A stretch of 64,000 nt of DNA, from the NCBI GenBank assembly GCA_002205965.3, contig NADL03000481.1, positions 930,001 to 994,000 on the forward strand, read 5' to 3'. Shown piece after piece: positions 1-11,905 of the stretch (its first letter is position 1; each line of letters begins with the position of its first letter). This DNA comes from Kappaphycus alvarezii (taxonomy: Eukaryota > Rhodophyta > Florideophyceae > Gigartinales > Solieriaceae). The notes under the pieces are model-generated. The model had not been told where the DNA came from. It saw only the letters and a program-made list of their open reading frames with translations, and made no database searches. Made by a program: the position numbers and the translations under genes.

Positions 1-985
1 TTAATTTCAACCTTAGGCTCTAGATTTCGAATCCTTTGATAAATAAGCTGTTCAGGACCGTGATAATCTTTCCCGGAACCGATAAAATTATGACTTTCAA
101 TTCCAGAAAGACTAAGTTTAACCCCACTTGAACTTTTTAAGTCTTTCTACGATTAGGAAAAGAATTGAATACCTTTCTCTACATTCATCATGTCAGGAAA
201 TCTAGTGTAAAGTGTTTTCCAGCACTTACGAAATGAGTTTCAAATATATTTTTCGTACTTTGATTGAGTAGGAATACAGCATTACCGAAATGTGTGTGGG
301 TATCAATGATATGAAGTATTGAGTTTTTGTCAGAAAACATAATATCAAGAGCCAACTTTTGGTTGAATATGATTCCATTGAGCTTACTAAATTGGAAAGA
401 TCTGGGTTTCCATTCATTTTTTTTAGCAGGTGCGGCATTGTTTAGATACTTCTCTAATCAGTTCGTGTTTCTCAGGTGTTGCATTCTCAGGTATAGCTCT
501 GCTGATTAGGTTAAATGGTCCTGAACCATATGGAAAGTGGTATATGGAAAGAAGTGTCGGTGACTTTTTGAACAACATTTTGGAAAAATTCCAGAAAACA
601 TAAAGATGACCGTCCTTGCGTATTATTAGCATAGTATATTCTTGTCTTTCGGCACATGTATTTAATGATTGTTCTTATCAACAAATCTAAACTTACTTAG
701 AGCTTCTGCACCAATGAGGAATGGAATATTGGGATTAAAGACATCTATATGTAACGGGATGAAATCACAGTCAAGTTTTGGAATAATAATTGGAATATGG
801 GCAATATTTGGAAAGATCGCCATATCTGTAAGCAGTGGTTAAAATTTTCCATTCCATTTTGATGCCAGCGAGTTTAAAGTAGCCCTTTACCTTTATCAAA
901 AAAGCAGTCACCAATGACTGACTTTTTTGCACTAGTTTCAAGAAATATTCCATATAAATTATCGCATTGGAATGTATGGGTAGCT
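1..985 (-). pseudogene. Copia-type retroelement pol remnant (protease to integrase)
   Basis: Reading the minus strand from about 985 down gives, in order and across several frames, the modules of a Copia-type polyprotein. A protease-like motif ETSAKKSVIG lies near 911-952, where families of this kind have D-T/S-G-A. NIPFLIGAEAL follows near 702-735, the conserved end of the protease. IIRKDGHLYVFW near 590-630 and RHFF near 550 belong to the segment before the integrase zinc finger. The integrase core reads ALDIMF near 336-353 and LHIIDTHTHFGN near 281-316. At the left edge GSGKDYHGPEQ (about 50-82) matches the conserved region after the second integrase aspartate. The element continues beyond base 1. 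Frameshifts, stops and a D-to-E change at the presumed protease active site mean it is dead. Assignment rests on motif order, not a search. Confidence 0.66.
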
Positions 986-1059
986 TGCTATTTCTAGCTG
1001 TTGAAATATGATGGCTTCTAGCTTGTTCATTTCTATTTTTTTTGTTTCTGCGGAGAAAT

Positions 1060-1644
1060 ACGAAGCTGGGCTTTAGGCTTGGAGAATCTTCCGCTTTCCA
1101 TTACTGTTTTCTTTCGTTCAGGAGCACTAAGGAATGTTTATTACACCTTGCGAAAAATAATCCTAACTAAAAGACGTGTGATCCTTCCTAGAAAGTCGCG
1201 ACAGCAATTGTTCAACAGAACATAAGTTGATTTTTCTATATCTATTTCTTCCTTTTCCATATCAGTATTAAAATGATCAGGGTCGGCATCTCCAAAGAAT
1301 TCCAATGTTGGCTGAAAATTTTCTGCAGAAGTAACTTTGCTGCGATCAACTTCTTGGAAGTTTCAAACAATACAAGCGTTTTGGCTTGGCGTGATTCTTG
1401 GAAGAGCTTTCCTGGTATTATTGGACCTTTCTAGAGACCTTACTGGCCATTTATTGGCAATATTGAGATATAATAAGCCCTTTCTTACCATAAAACTAAC
1501 AAACTCTGTGTTTTCCGGGCTTGTCTTTGGACATAATGTGAGAGCTAATTTTTCGTACACATCTGAGGCGATTAAATTTGTTAGGACGCGGCTCGAGAGC
1601 GTATTGTGACTGTCCAGAGTACAATGTATCAACAATGAAACCAC
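1060..1644 (-). pseudogene. gag-like segment of the left-edge retroelement
   Basis: A 93-codon minus-strand frame (1644-1363) is followed downstream by frame-shifted, strongly acidic coding-like sequence, including FFGDADPDHFNTDMEKEE near 1247-1304. It lies directly upstream of the protease motif of the minus-strand pol remnant and has the same orientation, so a gag or gag-protease linker role is the simplest reading. No CCHC knuckle is readable. The assignment is by position only; it could be unrelated decayed coding DNA. Confidence 0.33.
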
Positions 1645-2560
1645 GAAGAGTGGGATCTGCGTCTGACATCTACATTATACTCTAGTTCCCCTGATCTATC
1701 ATTCGTCGAACATTCTCTTCTTGTTCGAATAGGGCTGCTGAAATGAGCTGGCTGTAAAATGATTTTTTGTTCAATTCACAGGAATTTGCTCTACTGCAAG
1801 GGTCACGAGCCCAGGATAACCCAATAAAGGTTTTGTGTGCCTCTCTGAACGGCAGTGAGGTGGTTCTTTGGGAATAAGTTTAAGTATTTACTCGTGGAAT
1901 TTATCGATTGAATCATTTACACTACAAGTGGGAGAAATGTGCTGGGTAACACGAATATTTCTAAGATATGCAAAATCTCTGTTCTGCTTGGAGACTGATA
2001 CATGTTCAATTAACAGTACCTTTAGTGCTTAGAATAGTGCTTATAAACACCCTCCACATTGATTATGTACAAACGATTTACATTTTATGTAAGGAAATGG
2101 TTGAGATACATGAGCTTTTGCTTGTCCTTGAGCATGTCGTCCTCGCAAGAGTACTTGTATTCCTCTAAAAACTTGTTCCAGAATTCAGCTAGTGGCAATT
2201 AGGTGTCATAGTCTATCTCATACACAACAAATATTTTATTGCCCCTACTCAAATAATAGCACCAGTATTTGTCTAAAATAGTGCAAAAAGATTACCTGGA
2301 TGGAAAATATATAGACTACAGAGACTAAAATAACAGCTAAGGCAAAAATAATATCCTATAGGACTGTGAATAATACATAAATAGTGTTTCTGTAGCTATC
2401 CCGCAGGCATTGTAAGAATAGTTTTTAAACGTCCGTCACCTGGAGGAATGTATTTTCGTTTAGTCTAGCCCACTTCCTGCATGATGTGGGTACGTGAAAA
2501 CACTTGAAGATTCTACCTCCGGTATGACTGGGGATCATGGGGCTTTTATTCAGTGTAATA

Positions 2561-2899
2561 TTACATAACAGCTATACACGTGCGTGTTAGTTGCATTACA
2601 TAGAGTTCAACAGCCCATTGTCGAGTACAGCACAGTAGAAGGGGAAGAGAATCTTTTAGCGTTTTCAGACACAGTAAAATACTCTTTGCGCTCGTTAATT
2701 TCTGTCGAAAATTCAGTATCACACTGTACGTTACTGTACAGCCTTCTACCGTTGATATTAAGTTTATTTCAATGAGTTTATTAAGGATCAACAAAGAAAA
2801 ATGAAATCTCGGTTCGGCAATGTAGAAGATCTTGCCACAAGCGTCAAGCTTATGCTGATTGGCCTCAAAGAGAACCTTAAAAATGACTGATTGGAGCAT
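2561..2899 (-). pseudogene. unrecognised 112-codon ORF, possibly gag of the same element
   Basis: An open minus-strand frame of 112 codons with an amphipathic, leucine-rich composition and the pattern FEANQHKLDACGKIF near its start. I do not recognise a family. It is upstream of, and in the same orientation as, the Copia-type remnant at 1-985, and gag would be expected here. The stretches 1645-2560 and 2900-3840 around it show no frame I can support. Confidence 0.22.
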
Positions 2900-3840
2900 T
2901 GCTCATCCGCGTGCCACCCACCGACTTCAAGCACTTCGTACACCAGCTCAAAATCCCCTCATTCTTGGAGAAGGTACTTTCCTTCCGCACCTACCACACC
3001 TAAAACACAGCGCAAATCACTGGTACTCCAATGAAGGAAATCATATAAATATGATCCACCAAAAGCAAAAGATAGACTCTATATGTCCGATTTAGAGCAT
3101 GTTAGTGGCGCGTATCTCTTGGCCTGACAAACAAACGCCAATCATATGAGCGATGCGGCTACTTCAATTACCCCATACGCACCCAAACCAAAATTGACGC
3201 TAAATCAGCTACCAGTCCTTTTGCTGCAGTGGTGAAATATCATCAAGTTGATGGTAATTTCGTGGTATGGCCCGCCTTCCATCATTTGTCGTAACAATTG
3301 TCGGGGAAGTGATCCACTAGCACTGTTGTCTTGATGATCAGACCACTATATATCGGTCAGCTGTAACTGTGACACCTATAAAACTCTGCAATGTACTATT
3401 GACCCTGTTAACTACACATGCACAGAGGCCAACAAAAACATGTGTGTTCGGACTTTTTGAGTACCGTGGACATAATTTTTTAGTTTCAGTAGGTCTTTAT
3501 TCACAAAGACTGCCAGCCACAAAGAGATGTCATAAAAAAGCTCGCGATACAACACTCTCGGACCACCCAGTAGTGGCTGTCACCAATTACGGACTGGCTT
3601 TGTGTTCAATATCGAATGAATGTCCAGATAACACTTCACCAATTTATGCCATCCAACTCTAACCCTTATAATCGAACGAGTTCTCGTCTCTTTTCCGTTA
3701 GTCAGCCAAGGGACCATGTTTTACTCCTCTCTAGTATTTAATGCTTTAGTTTTAGCTCACATTTAACTCCTCAGGTAGGCGAAATGCGCCCCAGACGGTG
3801 GCAGTTTGCTTTCGTCCTCCGTCTCCAATAGCCCTTCTAG

Positions 3841-4291
3841 TGTAATGCGCGGTGCGCTGTTCTTCTCGTCTAGGAACGGAACCCCATCAGACAATGAGAA
3901 AAACAACACACACACACCAATACCCACAGGGTGTTCTCTGTCCCTCTTTCTCTTTAAGCACCCTGCTATGCAGTAGCACAGCGCGTCGACGGCAAGGAGA
4001 AGTAGGGATGGAAGAGCGGGGGTGATTCCATGGACGGCTGGACGGTATACTTGTCCTCTGGGTTGTAAGGCCGGACCGTGGTCCGCGACATGTTAGAACC
4101 TTGATAAGGATCGATTCCAAAGAACAGTAGACACCAGAGCTGTAATACTGGACAAAGAAGATGTAGCAGTGGGTCAACAGTGCTGAATATCTCCTTTGGA
4201 GATGAGGATGTTGTCACCAACGATAACCTCGAAGTTCCTACTTATATATAGACGCTGGAGTCCGGGGCGCCAAGTGTGAGTAAATATCACA
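3841..4291 (+). repeat. LTR-like dispersed repeat, copy A
   Basis: This stretch is repeated, diverged and inverted, at 29403-29842. Shared blocks in the same order include CAATGAGAAA, CTCTTTCTCTTTAAGCA, GTCCTCT followed by a GCCGGACC..GGTCCGCG block, and near the end CCGGGGCGC(C/T)AAGTGTGAG. Similarity stops near a 5' TG and a 3' TCACA, so the copy has the TG...CA ends and 450-bp size of a solo LTR. No matching short direct repeat flanks it. It could be the 5' LTR of the minus-strand element to its left or of the plus-strand gag debris to its right; neither link is shown. Confidence 0.5.
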
Positions 4292-5318
4292 AACAAGCAA
4301 CATAAGGGGTATTATAATATTGGATAGAGAGGTCGGAAATACGGTAAAAAGGGGACCCGGGCGGATAAACGTGGCTATAGCCAAAGTTGCCGTTGGCAAG
4401 GTTTCTGCAAAGGCCGAAGTCTGGAGTCAAGTTCAGAGCCAACACCGGAGTGGTCGTTTAATCTGGGGCCCTAGCGGCCACGTAGGTATAAATAATAGTT
4501 AACTAGGTTAGGGTTATCTAGGACGGAGGGGTGAGTAAAGTTAAATTCAGCCAAGTAATGGACATCCAAGTTAGAGATAAGTAAAGTCGACAATTCGTCC
4601 AATAGGTGCCTTTCAGCTGCAAAAATATCAGGTCCAATTTGGGGGCCGAGTGGTCCAGATTGCAAGCTCTCAAACCATCTCGGGTGGTACCAAGAGTAAT
4701 ATTGGGCGACAAGCGAAAATTCCCCTTACTTTACAGTGCAATGCCTGCTGGTTAGCAGTGAATAAGATCTAAAAAGATCACCAAAATCAGCATTGCCGGT
4801 GGCAGTACAGTGTGAGTGCCAATTGCAATACAGCACTAATTGCTATACTCGCCTCCCCCACTATCTATCTACCTACTACAGGTTTCCATGTTCTAATATT
4901 ACTTCTCTCCTTGGATGTAATGGTTGGTCTTGCCTTTTTTCTCCGTTTCCGCGTACCAAGTTATTTCTTATTGGGTTTCAACGTTTCCTACAGAATCTGT
5001 GTATATACACAGAAGTGGCAAACAAAAAGGTATTACGTTGGGCTCCCAATCTAGAAGAATTTTGTTTCGGAAAATTGTGAATTATAGGAAAGGAGCTGTT
5101 CTGGATTTCAGCCGCACTCATTTCGGGAAAATTTTCTTATTTCTTGTTCTGCCGCTACAGTAGAAGAACCACTCCAGTTTTTGGCTTTATGTGTTATAAA
5201 ATCAAAAATTCAAAAAAATTTTACATTGTTCTCGAATCAAAAAGTTTTTTTGAAAACCAGTTCATTGATTCAAGTATTTGAATGATCAGCTGTTAGGAAG
5301 ACCGTGAATTAGTCGCTA
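4292..5318. other. no supportable gene
   Basis: Short open frames on both strands overlap one another and none shows a motif. Near 4800-4850 there is a small CAGTACAG/GCAATACAGCAC motif group. I see nothing else to annotate here. Confidence 0.5.
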
Positions 5319-5633
5319 GCTGAGACATATTTGGACATTAATGGGGAAACGGAGGGTGTTGCGCAAGCTCTTCCAAGTGATACATTTGTTCCTGTTGCAT
5401 CGATGAAAGTTTGTTCACATTCATTGGGTTAATATGAAGATCCCCCTTCCCTGACAGAGATTCAGGCTGAGTAGTCTGAGGGATCGCTTTCATCGGCAGA
5501 GATCAAGGCTGGTCAATCTCTAGGTTTTAACTAAAGTACTATCGAACTTCTTCGTGACGAAAATTTTGTGACAGTGCAGTCAATGAGTGATCTACTCGAT
5601 GCTCAAGTCAAGCTGCTCTGTGCGAGACCTTGA
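5319..5633 (+). pseudogene. decayed coding frame, gag-like composition
   Basis: A single plus-strand frame of 105 codons reads through with only three internal stops (TAA 5430-5432, TAG 5472-5474, TAA 5532-5534). It gives an acidic, serine-rich protein-like sequence with runs such as ETYLDINGETEGVAQAL and SMSDLLDAQVKLL. Decay by point nonsense in a constant frame suggests a former coding region. No domain is recognised. It precedes gag/protease-like debris in the same orientation at 6.5 and 7.8-8.2 kb, so it may be the N-terminal gag part of one plus-strand retroelement. Confidence 0.3.
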
Positions 5634-6468
5634 GTAGTTACTTATCGGCTGAAGTACTTTAAGTCAGTCTTTGCAATTTTCGCTATATGAGAGACTGTTT
5701 GCTGCGTTGACCCATCGATTTTATCCTCTTTTGATTGAGTGAGAAGGAAAGGGAGAAGAACAATCGGGAAATTCCTAGATCCAGAAAAACTGATATTGAT
5801 ATTCCAGGTGGTTAGATACAAATAACCCTCATGAGTGAGGAAACACCAGAAAATCTTGCTGCACAGCTACTCATAGATTAGACTTATTTAAAGAATTCCT
5901 TATAATATATGCAGTGTGCGAAATAGGAATAAGTACACCCAAACAAATTATCGCTCAGGTAATACTGTAATAAATAAGTAAGTAAATTTATTGAGGTGCC
6001 TAGCTAAGAGTCCACAGTAAATAAATAGATTTCGCAAATCAATTCCGTCCAATTACCTTCATCGATTCCAACAGTTTGGACATTATGAAGCTAAATTAAA
6101 CAAGTACGCGATTAAATTAAATTAAATTAGTATATGACCCAAGTAATTAAACTTCGGTAAAGATGCTCCGCAAGAATTGATTTACTGATTCTAATACTTT
6201 TCGGACCACAATTTGCCCCTGAAACTGCAACCAAGCGCCTAGGGACAGATTTGTACAGGCTTTTTACTACGAACAGCAATTTTGTAACTGTTATGATAAC
6301 AATTTGGCATACAGGGGCTCGGCCTATCAACGATGGGAACATTGTTTGACTGCAGATTTCGCATTAAATCTTGATGATGGCCGGGTGTTTTTCCAGAAGA
6401 TTGTGATGGGACCTGACGTACCTGGATTAGTGACAATGACGACATTAAAGGAATAAATCGAGCACGTT

Positions 6469-6720
6469 GTGGCATACAGAGCATACCGTTTGGTTGCCTT
6501 GCAGCAGAATCTGAAATTTGCAGACATTACTCGATTGGCGAGAGTTGGCCCAAGTATACTTGCTTCATTTCCGAATTTAGCCAACTATTGTGGAAAACGT
6601 CCTATTCAACTTCTCACTTCTCAATTTAATTACAAATATGCTTGTGATACCTTGGTATATATGAAAGGTCAGCTGTTCAGGTGTTAGATATCTTAATTGA
6701 AGGTGACGCCAGACGACTCT
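6469..6720 (+). pseudogene. gag-like fragment
   Basis: A plus-strand frame (6469-6687) then a shifted frame to about 6750 read as one protein-like segment: TRLARVGPSILASFPNLA, then QLLTSQFNYKYACDTLVY, then after the shift KVTPDDSTWPSWMPEFDS. The composition looks like a folded protein rather than chance. I cannot name the family; position between two other coding remnants in the same orientation suggests retroelement gag. The bases 5634-6468 and 6721-7800 hold only broken short frames. Confidence 0.3.
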
Positions 6721-7769
6721 ACATGGCCAAGTTGGATGCCGGAGTTTGACAGCTAATCATAGCCTACAAGATGTTGGGAGCAGATGCCCCGAATACGCAG
6801 TTTCGGACTTAAGTGGTTCAGTACTTCTTGAAACGCTATTGAACGGAAGAGAGAGTAGGTGACACACACGAGAAGGTGATAAGAACGCTCCCGAAGGATG
6901 CAGAGACTGGGGCCTAATTCGCTGATAGAATCTAGTATACTACTTTTTTTTTGTCCAGATGTCTTCAAAGAACAGTTTTGGATTGACAATTACTTGAAAG
7001 GACTAAGTTCTGTTACTTATTTTAATTTGATCGAGTCCATCCTAATGCGCAAGGATGAGAGCAAGGGAAAGTTTTATTTTACAACAGTGCATAGAATGGT
7101 CGCACCGGCTGGAGTACACCGACTATACGTAGCTTCCACATCTAGATAGGCCTAAAGCCGAGTGGTGTAACGGAATTTTCAGAGTTATAAGAAGACTACT
7201 AAGACTGTGTGAGGTGATAAGACAAAAAAAGTTCCATCATCCTACTTCATGTTGATGAGAACTGACCGTACTTGAGAGAGGACTTCTGGCACCATGCCGA
7301 GTGCAACGGGCTTTTCACCATCTCCTGGATGAAATGAAGAATTCTCAGGGGATGAAGAAGTAGAAAAGTACGATTTTTGTCTCCTGTTGAACTACAAAAC
7401 GCTATGTTCATCCTTCAGAGTGAAAGCCGAGCTCTAGATATTGGTTTTGTCGGGAAAAAGGATATTAATTGCATATATTTCAATATCTTCCATTATAATT
7501 CAATTTGATCTTTGGATTATTTTAACCATAAGTATCAGAAATGAAAAAAATGCGTGAGAAACGCTAGGACCAAGAGTTAATATCTCGACGGAAACATTTA
7601 ACTATGGTTAAGCAACCTGTTTGTTCTTCAAAAGAACTGTACCGGCCAAGAAGCACAATAGAAATCACGGAAGTGTATCAAAGTGGGGATGAGGAGTGAA
7701 AGTGCCAGTAATGATACTTCCCGAGGCGACCGAAATATCTGGAGTCGCAACATGTGCGCCTGTAGATAA

Positions 7770-8165
7770 TGGTCCTAGTGATGACCAATAAGGCCATTAT
7801 TATTCATATCTAATGATCAAATCTTACCTAAGTCTTCTGAAAGATCTTCGCATCGGAATAATTATGAAGTTAATTTTGAGCACCGACCAAATCCAGAGAG
7901 AATCATGGCTATGCTAGCCGAAGAATCAAAAATATAAAAGAAAGTATACTCGAGAATAAGTAACAACAATATTTACAATAAAAAAGAGCCACGATCACCA
8001 GTATTGGCTATGTGCTCGAATATCTATGTTACTTCTGGTTCAATTGCAATTAACGCACGTAAAATGCGTCCAAGCCCATTTTCGACTGACATTTGTTTGC
8101 TAAACAATATCATTCCAGAGCCCGAATTAACAGAATATTTGTTCATCCAAATAATGCTTTCTTAA
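7770..8165 (+). pseudogene. gag C-terminus / aspartic-protease-like retroelement remnant
   Basis: One plus-strand frame, interrupted by a single stop (TAA 7935-7937) and closing at 8163-8165, reads FEHRPNPERIMAMLAEESK, then KEPRSPVLAMCSNIYV, then ARKMRPSPFSTDICLLNNII. The last piece sits where retroelement proteases carry xxFLIDTG/S; here STDI keeps the aspartate but not the following T/S-G. Downstream to about 8330 the frame breaks. I infer the gag-protease junction of an LTR element on the plus strand. Confidence is limited because no reverse transcriptase follows. Confidence 0.36.
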
Positions 8166-8339
8166 GAAGGTCCTATCTTGTAAGACACAAATGCGATTCC
8201 CTTGCTTTTTTTGGAGTCAAAGAATTTACTATTCGATTGTCCGATCGCATTTGGAGAGTTTAGTCGCTCATGGCAAAGAAGAAATATGTCGTTTCTGTAA
8301 TACTAGTGTCTATCGGACTATTGTTCTAACATGAGGTTA

Positions 8340-9285
8340 AACTTTAGGGCAAATGTGTTTCAATAGTTTTTGGCTGTAATTTTTGCCTTACAGTACAGCT
8401 GTAATAACAGTGAAGCCTGATCAAGAGAGACTTTTCGGATATTTCCTACGCAGGTCGCAGTGCAAAATACTTCTCCTCTCCAGATAAACTTCTTCTTTGG
8501 TGTGACTTTGCCAAATTCTATCGTTTCAGTACCTCGAGGTAAATGCTGTAGCCGTAGTTGTATAGAGTTGAAGCTATTAAGCACCTACTTACTGTAATTC
8601 TATGTTACCGAACCAAGCTTTTTGTTAAATATTTACAGGCCCAAGAATATTTGTTAAATCCCTATATTTATTTTAAATGATAGGATGATAAATAGTGTTT
8701 ACTCATATGAGGACAGTGCTATCGCGAATGGACACTAGCAACATGCTTCAGAACAGTCAATGTTTACAATATCCGGAGTCGAGATAAGTGCATTTAATTC
8801 AGTGGTATAAGCACAAATTCCATCCGGAACAGTCGCAGGAAAGATCAAACTACTTTTTTGATGATAAGGACTGTCTATCATGGGAAATAGAACATAAAAG
8901 ACAAGGGGACACCATGAAAATACAGTGAGATTGATAAATTGGATAGAAAATCCGACAGAAACTCAAGTTTTGACCAAATTTTGTAGCACAGTCACGAGCC
9001 TTTGCATTTGGAGTCTATCTGTGCGCTGATGTCAAGTAATGTTGTGCGGATTTTGAATGGAGTCGTTGATTTGTTTCCTTCGCAAGAATTTGAAATATTG
9101 GTTACAAAATGGGGTAAGTGGAAGGTATAATTGGGCAACTTCTGAAAACATATTGTGCGTACTGGGCATAAAAGCGCAAATAGATAAATAATCATTTGAC
9201 AGTACAAGCACTGCAGCGGAATTTTTTAGTCCATTGTGACGTAAAGCTGAAGAAACAATTTAACTTTTTTGAAGGACAGATTGAG
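8340..9285. other. no supportable gene
   Basis: AT-leaning sequence with short unsupported frames on both strands. Nothing with a domain signature or coding-like constant frame was found. Confidence 0.5.
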
Positions 9286-9291
9286 CTGTAT

Positions 9292-9350
9292 TGTGTAGAA
9301 AAAACACATCGACCATTGTAGCATCGCGGGTTCAAGCCCCGCAAGTGGTC
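9292..9350 (+). other. tRNA-like double hairpin (perfect T-arm)
   Basis: Bases 9326-9342 form GCGGG-TTCAAGC-CCCGC, a 5-bp stem with a canonical T-loop that also contains a Pol III B-box-like GGTTCAAGCC. CGACCA at 9310-9315 pairs with TGGTCG at 9346-9351 around it. Just upstream TGTGT (9292-9296) pairs with ACACA across a 7-nt loop, but U33 is missing and no D-arm or matching 5' acceptor strand is visible. It is therefore not a complete tRNA. It could be a tRNA-derived SINE head, a tRNA relic or chance. Confidence 0.3.
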
Positions 9351-9351
9351 G

Positions 9352-10380
9352 CATTGTTGAAAATTTAATAAGAGTGTTTTCGAATTTCCTACTGTTCTAT
9401 GGGTGATAGGAAAGAGGTGTAAGATGTCTGCGTCCTTATCACACTCTTTGGTCCCCTGAGAGAGGGGCAGGGTGTTGAAATAGGCTGTTTGTTCACTCAG
9501 TGCACCACTTGACATGCCAGCGCATGTGGCTTACTGGTCGATGTGTTTTTTCCTACATATTGGTCGTTTGCAAAGGAGCATTAACCTTTTCTTTTAATTA
9601 TGCTTAAGATGAGACAAAAGCCGATGAAACAAATGAAGTAACTAAGAGAAGGCCGCTGAAATTAGTGATAAAGGCTTCTGATTGGGTCATGAGAGCAATG
9701 AAGGATAACTTTCCACGAAACACAAGGCTTTTTGTGTTTGATGAAAATTGCGGAAGAAAGTTGGAGTTGCTCCTCGCTTTTCATTCATTCAACTTGCTTG
9801 CATCGATAATTAGTGTAATTCAGATATTATTAACGTATTTCATGGATCTGAGTGTCTAGGGGAATCATATATTACTTGAAAATGGACCTCTTGGCTAGGT
9901 TTGTGACTTACATTTCTGTCACTTCTGTGTGTCAGAGCTTTTCGCGATGATTGTTATCGTCATCTGCATACACTCGCGGTGACGTTCATCTTGCCCTCTG
10001 CGGAAATCTTTTCATCTCGAAGTTTTACACTTCGGAGAATATCCTCCTCTTAGCACTTTACTTCTTCTCCGCGCTGTTAATGGTCCTGCACGAGGATATC
10101 ATTTAAAAGGACTTTGATTCATTCATACTCCTCTTTTCGGAGAGCAAGGTGACGAAAGACGTGAGGACGCAGACCTGGTGTCTCTCCTCTATAGGGCGTG
10201 TTATTTTACATATTAAAACGAGAATTGAGGCAGCAATGTTGCTCAAGATAATCATTGCCCCAGTCATTGTTTGCATTTAAGGAGTCAAAACTACCTGATA
10301 ATTATTTTTTGGCACTACATTGTCTGCAATGCGGGCTTGATCAGCTCTCTCTCCAAGGTCACCCGATTCAGTCACATGGT
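9352..10380. other. mostly unassigned; weak minus-strand coding-like stretch
   Basis: Between about 10200 and 9960 the minus strand has a charged, coding-like stretch with several stops, including LRPHVFRHLALRKEEYE and SVKLRDEKISAEGKM. It follows the WD40 pseudogene on the same strand and could be its decayed downstream part. No domain is recognised. The remainder shows nothing. Confidence 0.25.
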
Positions 10381-10384
10381 AACG

Positions 10385-11905
10385 GATGTATTTCTCTCTT
10401 TTGACTCAATACGGAAGTCAGAGATCACCCGTCGAGATTTTGCGCCTGTGTAATGTCTGGAATTTCCAATTAAGGATATGAAACGTTCTCTGGTCACCAG
10501 GAAACGAGTCAGCGTACTCCACTTAAATCTTGCTATTCCTTGCAGTTAACTATAGGCAACATTTTCCCTGCCATTGGGGGACATCTGGAGAACTTGAACT
10601 ACAGTCGGAGGACCAAAGGAGTATATCAGGATGGTACTAGAGTGCAGTCCAAATTTTGCCTTAGAAGGACTAGAAATAGATGATGTGTGGACTGTACGCG
10701 TACAGTCCTCGTATAGTACATTCACCATCCGTTGGCATGTTTCAATTTTGTCAGCAATTTTTAAAATATCTTTTTCTATAAAATCACGAACTTTCAATGG
10801 TGAGTTTGACGTGGATGTTGACATGAAAATCAAGTTGAAATCAACATGATTAGCTTAAACCAATGGGCTCCAGTGTTCCATACCAAAAATCGAACTTTTT
10901 GCTATTTATACCAAAGGGGAGGCGCGGTTTTGTGTGGTTCCAGATCCTGGTGGTTCCATCTCTACAAGCTGTGACAATATTTTCACTTGAACGTGAGAAT
11001 AGAGCCTGCATTGCTTGTTCCGGATGCCCGTTCAATGTAGTAAATGGTCCAATCTCTGGGAATAGTGAGTTTAAGTATTTCTTTTTCTCCACTGCAAAAG
11101 GTTACGCAACGCAATCCGTCCCGCCATCATCCAACCCCGTCGCACCAGAATTGTACCCATCGCTGAGAACCTATTGAATCGGAGAGCCATTTACGAGGAT
11201 ACTTGTTGCGGTATGACGGGCGGGTTGCTGCTCTTGCGTCTACCTCTGTCCCACTTTCACTGCGGCTCTCTTTATGGTGCATTGTTCATCCCAGTAGTGT
11301 CTGCTGGATTCTCTGGAAGTGCTGCAAAAGATATTAGAACCGGCAAACCTCTACCAGAAAATGCTGCAGGAGTTCGATGTTTTCGTGCGGATGAGTTTGC
11401 GACCCCATGTGACTGCACATGAAAAGGAGAAGGAGGTAAAGGTCTGGAAGTTGCAGCCGCTCCCGAATTCTCACCCATCATATGCGCGCATGTGGACTTC
11501 GCCCCTGTCAAACGTGAGTTTGGTATAAGATCGGGCACGGGAATTTGAATACAAACAGCATCCCAGTTTTCCGAATTCTATAATATAATTGAACCATCTG
11601 CCCCTCCAGAAACAAAGTAAGTTGTTTCTGCACATGAACTGAATTTAAATACATTAACTACCTTCAGTCCACCATCTAAGATATGCAAAGCGGCACCTGT
11701 GGCAATATCCCAATCGGGTAAAGTAGTGTCACTGCTCGCTCGTATAATGATAGGAGGAGGAGTATGCCTGACAATTTTCAGTAATATCGATACCATGTAC
11801 TCCCAAAGTTTGCTTCAGATAACCAGTTTCAATTGACCAGATCTTAATGAAATGGTCACCACTAACAGTGATAGCCAATCTAGCACGTGTCTGTTTGTCC
11901 TCTTA
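10385..11905 (-). pseudogene. WD40-repeat protein pseudogene
   Basis: The minus strand carries several WD40 blades in order. About 11905-11800: ITVSGDHFIKIWSIETGYL. About 11770-11560: RASSDTTLPDWDIATGA, then YFVSGGADGSIIL followed by a stop where the blade's W is expected (TAG at 11578-11580, one base from TGG), after which the same frame continues NSENWDAVCIQIPVPDL. About 11040-10950: SENIVTACRDGTTRIWN. About 10830-10690: SNSPLKVRDFIEKDILK. There are frameshifts between blades and further stops. Blade order and the GADGSI..LW / RDGT.RIW motifs recall BRWD/PHIP-type WD40 proteins, but that sub-assignment is tentative. Proteins of this fold are usually scaffolds. Small introns cannot be excluded, but the W-to-stop change and shifts favour a pseudogene. 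Confidence 0.6.
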
